Below are positions 57,254 through 64,000 of a stretch of 64,000 bases of DNA, piece after piece. The stretch is from Datisca glomerata. Taxonomy: Eukaryota; Streptophyta; Magnoliopsida; Cucurbitales; Datiscaceae. The position numbers and the translations under genes were made by a program. The DNA lies in NCBI GenBank assembly GCA_003255025.1, contig QANY01005074.1:1565150-1629149 (forward strand). Direction: 5' to 3'. The notes beneath the pieces were generated by a model. The model saw only the letters and a list, made by a program, of their open reading frames with translations, did not search any database and was not told where the DNA came from. Position 1 is the first letter of the stretch. Each line of letters starts with the position of its first letter.

Positions 57254-60200
57254 ATGAACAAGAGTTGGATTAAAAATCTGAATAGATTGTCTGAGGAGTA
57301 TCTTGATGGTATTGAATCTTTTATCAATGTAACTAGTAATCACCTCAATTGAGAAGGGAAAACTCGTTGTCCCTATAGAAATTATCTTAACACAAAAAAT
57401 TTGTCTTTAAGGGAAGTTGAAATTCATTTGTGCACACGTGGAATGTCATGGACCTATCAAAATCGGATATTCCATGGTGAAGAGATACATGATAATCGAC
57501 ATTGCCATCATTCATCTAATGTAGGTACTGAGTTGAAAACTGATGATGACCAAGGTGATTGCGAGACAATGAAATGTTAAGTTGTTTGGTGAAGTTGAAC
57601 AAGAGTTCTATCCTGGTTCAAAGTTGTCATCACTAAATTTTCTTGTCAAGTTGATGCATATTAAAGTGCTTAGTCATTGAAGTAACAAGATATTTGATTT
57701 GTTACTTCAACATTTAAAGCTCAGCTGACATAAAAATCCCATCATCTTATTATGAAGCAAAAAGGAAGTTACGGGATTTACTATTGGGATATGACACTAT
57801 CCATGCTTCTAAATATGATTGTGTTATTTTGGAAAGAAAATGAATAAAAAAATGAATGTCCAGTATGTAGTGAATCAAGGTACAAAATAAATTATAGTAA
57901 AGGTAAAAAGATTCTACAAAGGTTACTACGTTTCTTTCCTATAATACCTAGATTGCAAAGATTGTTCATGTTGAAGTACACATCATTCGATATGAGATGA
58001 CACAAGGAGAAACGCATCGAAATTGAAGGTGCACTAAGACATCCCACCGACTCTAAGGAATGGAAGGAATTTGATAAGCAGCATAATTGGTTTGCAAAAG
58101 ATGTTTGAAATGTAATATTAAGACTTGCTACAGATGGATTTAATGCATTTAGAAATATGAGCAACTCTTGTAGCATGTGGTCTATAATATTAGTTTCTTG
58201 CAACAAAATCCCTTGGAAGTGTATGAAAGAACTATTTTTTATGATGTCATTACTAATTTCTTGTCCAAAGTCACCTCGTAAAGAAATTCATGTCTATTTG
58301 CAGCCATTGATTGACGAATCGAAATAATTGTGGGATGGAGTGTAAAAATATGATGTCATTTTGGCACAAAGTTTCTATTTACATGTTGCAGTACTGTGGA
58401 CAATAAATGATTTTTCAGCATAAGGTGACTTGTCTGGTTTGAGCACGAAAGGCTATAAAGCATGTCCTGTATGAAATGAAGATCAAACTTCTCAAATCTT
58501 ATGAAGTAAAATATGTTACATTGGACATCATCAACATTTACCTAGTGATCATATTTGGAGGAGGAATAGATTACATTATCATAAGCAAGAATTTCGTGAT
58601 GCACCAAGAACGTTTACTGGAGTTGATCTTTTAAGGCAGTTGGAACAACTTCAATTTGCAAAATTTAAACAAAAACCCGTGTAAGTTGGATAAGAAAAGA
58701 ACGTGTATTTGCGATGACCTTAATTGGAGAAAGAGAAGCATATTTTTCCAACTTCCATTCCGGTCAACGTTGAAAATCAGACACAAGCTTGATATTATGC
58801 ATATTAAGAAAAATATTTGTGAGAGCGTATTAGGAACATTGTTCAACATAGAAGGTAAAACAAAAGACACATAAAACGCTCGATTTGAACATTTGACAAC
58901 AAGGAAACAAAATTGTAAAACCACATACATGTTACACATCGGCATTAGATGAAAGAAGAAAGTTCTGTAAGTTCATAAAGTCGCTAAAATTTCATGATGG
59001 ATTTTAATCAAATATATCAAGATGTATTAACACAGATGGAAGAAAAATATGGGGACTAAAGAGTCATGATTTTCATATTTTACTACAAAAACTTATTCGA
59101 GTTGGAATTCGTTCTTTCTTGTGTAAGGATGTATGCACAACTTTAGTTGAGGTATCTAATTACTTCAAAAAATTGTGTTTGAAGAAGTTAAACTTAAAAG
59201 ACTTGGATATGCTTCAAGGAATAATTTTGATTCTTTGTAAGTTAGGATTTTTCCCCAGCATTTTTTGATGTCATGGTCCATCTAAGGATACATTTACCAC
59301 GTGAAGCAAAACAATGTGGTTCTGTTGGTTATAACTGGATGTATCCAACTGAAAGGTATGCTTCAACTTAGTCTCCTCATCATAATCTTATCATCGTTAT
59401 TCGGTACTCAACATAATTCTTTTGGATCATGTTTCTGGAGCTTACATACCTATAAACAATATGTTAAAAATAAAGCTCACCCTGAGAGTTTGATTGCAGT
59501 GGCATACACTATAAATGAATTATTGACTTTTTGTTCTTTCTATAGGGGGGTTGAAACCAAATTCACTCGTATTGAGAGGAACGATGATGGTTATATTGAC
59601 AACCAATCAAGTGGATCAATTACAGTTTTCATTCACCGTGCTCGCCCAATTGGTGCTGCTAACATGAAAGTAATGTCAAAACATGAAATGGAAGTTGCTC
59701 AATGGTATGTGGTAAATAATTGTGATGAAGTTCAACCTTACATGGAGTAAGTATAATTTCTTATGATGGTATGCCTTAGGTTTATATAAATAATTGCTTC
59801 ATCAACACATGTATTAATTCTTTTGTAGAGAACACATGAGAGACTACAGAGTAGATTAGAGAAAATTTAGCTAAAAGGCATTGAAAATATTTTCTCGAAT
59901 GGTTTAGAACCCGAGTATGTTAGTATATATTTTTGTATGATGTAATACTAATTTATTTATCTAGTATAGTATTTTTAATAGATCACACAATTCTGTCACG
60001 AAAGTTCACTAGAAGTCATTGATGATCTATATGCTCTAGCATGTGGTCCAGATATTAGTTTAAAATCTTATTCTAGTTGCATTGTCAATGGTGTTCGGTT
60101 TTACTCTATAAATCGTGATACCCATCACACAACTCAAAATAGTGAAGTAGTTGTTTCTGGAGAACATGAGAATGTAAAGATTGAATTTTTTGGGGTATTA

Positions 60201-60718
60201 AGAGAAGTGATTGAAATGTGCTCTCCAGGCGAGTCATATTGTTCAAATGTGATTGGTACGATACAAATGTAAAAAGTAATAGAATAAAACAAGATCGTGG
60301 ATTCACTTGTATAAATGTAAGTCCGAAGTGGTATGAAAATGATTCTTTTGTCCTTGGATGACAAGTCAAACAAGTCTTTTATGTGGATTTCTATAAATCT
60401 GGATCAAGCTGGAAAGTGGTGCAAGACGTTTAGCATAGGCATCTCTGGGATGTTCCTGAGAGTAAAGAAGATGATAAAACAGAAATCAATGAAACAAGTT
60501 TGTTATCTATTTATCCAGAAGTTGACTTTGAGACCATACAATTATATAGAGATGATGCGGAACCTTGTGAAGTAGATGTAGACTTGTTAAATATAGAAGA
60601 TAACGATGCAATCAATAATTTTATTGATAATATGGAGGAAGAAGATGAAACCTTAGCAAATGACAATGATCCAGAAGATATAATTCAAAGTAATGATGAT
60701 ACATATTTTGAATCATAA
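57254..60718 (+). pseudogene. TNP2-like transposase of a CACTA/EnSpm element
   Basis: ATG at 57,254. Transposase-associated domain: SWIKNLNRLSEEYLDGIESF, CPYRNYLN (a zinc Cys changed to Arg), VEIHLCTRGM, IFHGEE. TNP2 core (57,590-58,670): CPVCSESRYK, RFFPIIPRLQRLFMLKYTS, RHPTDSKEWKEFDKQHNWFA, LATDGFNAFRNMSNSCSMW, WKCMKELFFMMSLL, VYLQPLIDE, LHVAVLWTINDFSA, STKGYKACPV, ICYIGHHQHLPSDH. Then NWRKRSIFFQLPF and LDIMHIKKNICESVLGTLFN. DUF4218 (59,040-59,750): YKQYVKNKAHPESLIAVAY, GSITVFIHRARPIG, MEVAQWYVVNNCDEV. After an intron (about 59,748-59,828), DUF4216 (60,000-60,480): LACGPDISLKSYSSCIVNGV, RFYSINRD, EFFGVLREVIE, and an acidic tail ending FES at 60,715. Over a dozen stops and frameshifts. The enzyme would cut the CACTA ends. 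Confidence 0.93.
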
Positions 60719-60858
60719 ATTGAGTTTGAGACTTAGTTTATGACTAATACTATTTTACTTATGTCTAATATTCTATTGTTTAGGTTTTTAGAAGTGATGT
60801 ACATTCTTACATTATTAGAAAAAAAAAATATGTTTAATGATAAGGCATATTGTTATGT

Positions 60859-63212
60859 CTTTTGGAGATTATCCTCGTGCTCATAGAGTGAATCCCCATG
60901 TTGATTCTCCTAGAGAGGAGTTTTCTCCAGAAATAAGTATTAGTCACTATATATAGTTGTTATTTTTCCCAATATATGATGTTTCCTTATGATCTAAACT
61001 ATATTGCAATGTGTTCATCTTCTAGCAAAAAAAGTCATGGCCAAACTAGAGGATTTAAGTTGATCGTTTAGTGAATCTATTTGGAAGACTACCTGCTGAA
61101 ATAGTATCCTCAAATAACATGCATGTTGATACTTATGCCTCTCAATTTCGAAGTGAGATTGGTACTCTTATACCTTAGTTTGCACCACTTCATTATAAAG
61201 CTGGAGCAAAGCACCAGACCCTTTTAAGAACACCATAGTAGACAGATTGAAGGTAAATTATATTGTGTTAGCAATAATTAGGCTTTTAAACATCAATATA
61301 TTCATTCGGACAGGTTTAACTTCTTCTTTTTTTTATTGTAGGTCCGATTTGATTTTGAGGTGAACGTCCTTGTGTCCCTTTATATAAAAGAATCTCCTGC
61401 TCAAACATATAGTGATTTCAAGAACAAAATGCACAATCATTCCCTCAGTTTCGATGATCCTGAGTAGGCACGAAGCTATCCTTACGATGAGATAGATGAA
61501 GAAGACTAGCAATGGTTATGTGATCTATGGGCTACACCAAAATTCAATGTAATTTAATCATTAATGACTATCTAATAATTTGTAATTGATCAACTTGTAA
61601 TGTTCGTGTAGAAAATATCCTAACAAATTTAAAGAATAGAGAAAAGTTTCCATATAGTTATAAAAGGGCTCTGAACCTTTTATTCGGCATCGGGAGAAAA
61701 AGATAAGAACTAAGTTGATTTGTATTATTTAATAATGTTTATAATATTACAAATATTTTTATGTTTCTTTTGTTTGAATTGAGACGTCAAACTGAGGAAA
61801 CGCCAACTCAAATTGAGCTATTTCGTGAAACACATACCTCAAAGACGAACGTTTAGATCAATAGGTGGCTCAAAGTCGATGACTTAGCTTTGAGGATAGA
61901 TGGCTTCCTTGTTGTCTATGCCTGCCAATTTTGTTCTGCTTCTGTTTCTTTCAGGTCGCTGGTAGGCATTATTCTCGCTTGAGCGATTTAGTTGTACATT
62001 TTCTTTTCATCCTTTTGAGTTCTAGGTGTTTTTATGTGGAATTATTGTTGATTTTAATGTTTAGAGCTTGCATCACAATTTGGTTTAGGTGGTTTTGGCT
62101 TGTTTTACTGTTTTTTTTTTTGGAGTGGCATATTAGTTTTGTGTTGGCTGGTCAAGATGAAAGGCTGTGCAAGTTGCTGCTGTAATGTTGTTTTCTATTC
62201 TTTTATGTCAGCGGTTCCTAGAGTTTAGCTGATGTTGGGTACTAATTAATGTTTAGAGCTTGCATCAGAATTCAGTTTAGGTGGCTCTGGCTTGTTTTAC
62301 TGTTTTTTGTTTAGGGGAGTGGCATATTGGTTGGTTTTGTGTTGGCTAGTCAAGGTGAAAGGCTGTCCAAGTTGCTGCTGTAATGTTGATTTCTATTCTT
62401 TTATGTCAGCAGTTCCTAGAGTTTAGATGATGTTGGGCACTGATTAATGTTTAGAGCTTGCATCACAATTCAGTTTAGGTCGTTTTGGCTTGTTTACTGT
62501 TTTTTGTTTGGGGGAGTGGCATGTTGGTTGTGTTGGCTGCTCAGGGTGAAAGGCTGTGCAAGTTGCTGCTGTAATGTTTGTTTTCTATTCTTTTATGTCA
62601 GCAGTTCCTAGAGTTTAGCTGATGTTGAGCACTACTTGATTTAATGTGGGCTAACATGATTCAAATTTGGCGATTCACTTGGATGGCTTGCTTCTTTAAT
62701 CTTGCGCATCTTGGTATTTGTTTTAGAATGTCATAGTTGCACTCTTTTTTCAAATGTAGTAATAAAATCTATTCTGCCTTTGAATTTTGTTCTTTTTCTT
62801 TGTGATACCACCCTCCTACTTCTAAGCTGTCTACTTCTAACATACTAATTTAGGATCATATGTTGAAATTACATGATCAACCCTCCGAAAAGGGGACCCC
62901 AGCACATACTAATGTCGAGATTTGTGAACTTGTGTTGGGAACACGATTAGGGTATACTCGTGGTCTTGGTCGTGGAGGACCAAAACCTCCATCTTCACGA
63001 TGGAAATTTTAATGTCGACTTGGCATTGTGAGCTGCAGTTAGAGATCAAGATAATTATATAGAGGCCACCTAGAGCTAATTAGAGACCACCAAGGTCGAA
63101 TTAGAGGCATTCAAGTACGAATTAGAGGCTATGAAGAACAACTTGGCTGCCACAAATATAAAGTTAGATACATTTCTACAATCAATAGGTCATGAATTTC
63201 CATCCAAGTAGT
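60859..63212 (+). pseudogene. TNPA-like second gene of the CACTA element
   Basis: Starts MSFGDYPRAHRVNPHVDSPR at 60,859, 140 bp after the transposase. Exon-like pieces follow: FGRLPAEIVSSNNMHVDTYA, IVDRLK with a donor AAG|GTAAAT at about 61,255, acceptor TTGTAG at 61,341, VRFDFEVNV, YPYDEIDEED, WLCDLWATPKFN, then QIELFRETHTSKTNV (61,810-61,860). After a tandem-repeat insertion come ICELVLGTRLGYTRGLGRGG, PKPPSSRWKF and a coiled-coil end (LEAFKYELEAMKNNLAATNI-like in shifted frames, FLQSIGHEFPSK). This matches the plant Ptta/En/Spm-type protein family with its V-L-G-x-R-x-G-Y-x-R-G-L-G block. Family members bind subterminal repeats and assist excision. Stops and shifts make it inactive. Confidence 0.82.
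62056..62640 (+). repeat. Three tandem ~195-bp repeats
   Basis: AATGTTTAGAGCTTGCATCA starts at 62,056, 62,248 and 62,447 (periods 192 and 199). Each unit contains GTGGCAT(A/G)TTGG-like, GAAAGGCTGTGCAAGTTGCT and TTCTATTCTTTTATGTCAGC. They lie between exon-like pieces of the TNPA-like gene, probably in an intron. No coding sense; a short ORF at 61,931-62,185 is incidental. Confidence 0.92.
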
Positions 63213-63485
63213 AGTAAGTTGATGTTATAGAGGATTTTGATACTTTAAACAATATTTTCTGGCTTAAAATTCAAAACTATATTTGAAGTACTTATTTTGA
63301 TAGTTATTTGAATGTGACTAAACTTCGTTTTGGTATATAAATGTTATTAAATTTAGTAATGATAAAATAATTGTTGATGAAATTATTAGGGGTGGAAGCA
63401 ATTCATAGGGATAAGGATAGACATTTATGTGGTGAATGTGAAAAAATTTCAGTTTCCTCGACCAAAATCCATGCGCTGCTAAAAC

Positions 63486-63790
63486 AATCTCGTCGCTAAA
63501 ACCTTTGAGAGTTTAACGACAAAAGCAATCTCGTCGCTAAAACCTTTGAGAGTTTAGCGTTGAAAGAAATCTCATCGTTAAAACTTTTAGCCATGAAGTT
63601 AATTTTGTCGCTAAATCCTTTAGGCGATTAAATTACAATCATTGCGAAAGGTTTTCGTGGTGAACCACATCTCAGTCGTATATGTTTTTGGCAATGAACT
63701 AGACGTCATCGCTAAACTTTCATCGGTAAAAAGTATTACTGAGGCACCAACGCCGACGAACTTTTAGTGGCGAATATTTCCTTGTTAGTT
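63486..63790. repeat. CACTA subterminal repeats (CGTCGCTAAAACC type)
   Basis: AATCTCGTCGCTAAAACCTT ... GAGAGTTTA(A/G)CG at 63,486 and 63,527 (41-bp period), then more diverged copies (CTCATCGTTAAAAC, TTGTCGCTAAATCC, GTCATCGCTAAAC) to ~63,790. Such repeats near the ends of CACTA elements are binding sites for the element's own TNPA-like protein. Confidence 0.8.
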
Positions 63791-63828
63791 GTTTTTGCCA
63801 ACGAATATGGGTTTTTGTCAACTAATAT

Positions 63829-63859
63829 GTCATCGTTAATAACCGAAACTATTTTAGTG
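63829..63859. other. Candidate right terminus of the CACTA element
   Basis: ATAACCGAAACTATTTTAGTG ends in TAGTG at 63,859, just after the subterminal repeats. The inverse (CACTAAAATAG) is a reasonable CACTA end, but no left partner was matched. Confidence 0.35.
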
Positions 63860-63956
63860 ATAGTTGGGATCTTAATGATGTTGGACGAAGTTGCCCCAAA
63901 AAGTTTCTCCATCAATTGTATCTTTTAATAGATTAACAGATTGTGCCTTTTAATAT

Positions 63957-64000
63957 ATTATTATTATTTTTATTATTATTATTATTATTATCAGTATTAT
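63957..64000. repeat. (ATT)n microsatellite
   Basis: ATT triplets run to the window edge. Confidence 0.95.

Noticed and set aside
1..64000. CRISPR arrays, bacterial operons, riboswitches
   Set aside because: The regular short repeats are palindromic or microsatellite-like without spacers, and the region is plainly plant nuclear DNA.

Overview
This is a window of AT-rich plant nuclear DNA, probably from a flowering plant. The evidence is four plant transposon superfamilies (Ty3/gypsy, Ty1/copia, CACTA/EnSpm and MULE elements with plant-type accessory domains), a tRNA-like SINE, a NAC-domain exon fragment (a family known only from plants) and nuclear copies of plant mitochondrial cox2 and nad2. 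I see no intact host gene, no rRNA or tRNA gene and no CRISPR array. Almost every coding signal is broken by stops, frameshifts or deletions, so this is an old, repeat-dense, nested-transposon region.

Layout. 1-9.0 kb: simple repeats, the 3' end of a Tat/Athila-like gypsy element (about 3.2-5.3 kb) and an unassigned minus-strand coding relic with an acidic tract (5.4-7.4 kb). 9.0-11.0 kb: nuclear mitochondrial DNA, namely the first ~60 codons of cox2 and most of the fourth nad2 exon. 11.6-11.9 kb: a gypsy integrase relic (minus). 14.47-19.84 kb: a Tekay/Del-like gypsy chromovirus with a long, incomplete 5' LTR, no gag body, decayed pol with chromodomain and a truncated 3' LTR. 19.85-21.94 kb: a MULE remnant, with the transposase C-terminus (plus) facing a DUF1985 gene (minus). 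25.2-25.8 kb: gypsy gag relic (plus).

26.3-43.2 kb is a nest. A CACTA element (26,276 to about 31,095) carries a NAC exon fragment and a SINE, and lies between a gypsy gag relic and a gypsy pol relic on the same strand. Further CACTA ends lie at 33,415, 34,603 and 36,300. They flank an inverted gypsy fragment and a copia RNase H/3' end. A Tat-type RT/RNase H (minus, 36.3-37.1 and 42.96-43.16 kb) is split by a chromovirus-type solo LTR (37,112-42,955), which is itself split by a 3.1 kb CACTA element (38,256-41,402, 3-bp target duplication AAA).

43.3-53.9 kb: a second gypsy element with LTR, PBS, gag, protease, RT, RNase H, integrase and LTR, interrupted in integrase by a 4.0 kb internally deleted copia element (48,495-52,523). 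54.04-56.48 kb: a 2.4 kb near-palindrome whose arms carry runs of short TACACGAT/ATCGTGTA palindromes and an inverted ~130-160 bp subrepeat. 57.25 kb to the end: an autonomous-type CACTA element with both genes in tandem (TNP2-like transposase, then a TNPA-like protein), a 3-copy ~195 bp tandem repeat and 40-41 bp subterminal repeats.

The parts do not form a host pathway. They are a stratigraphy: gypsy elements were hit by CACTA, copia and solo-LTR insertions, with organelle DNA, a SINE and a host NAC fragment added. The most unusual objects are the 2.4 kb palindrome, the CACTA family with unlike ends and a captured NAC piece, and the paired cox2/nad2 mitochondrial insertion. All family calls come from reading translations by eye; no search was run.
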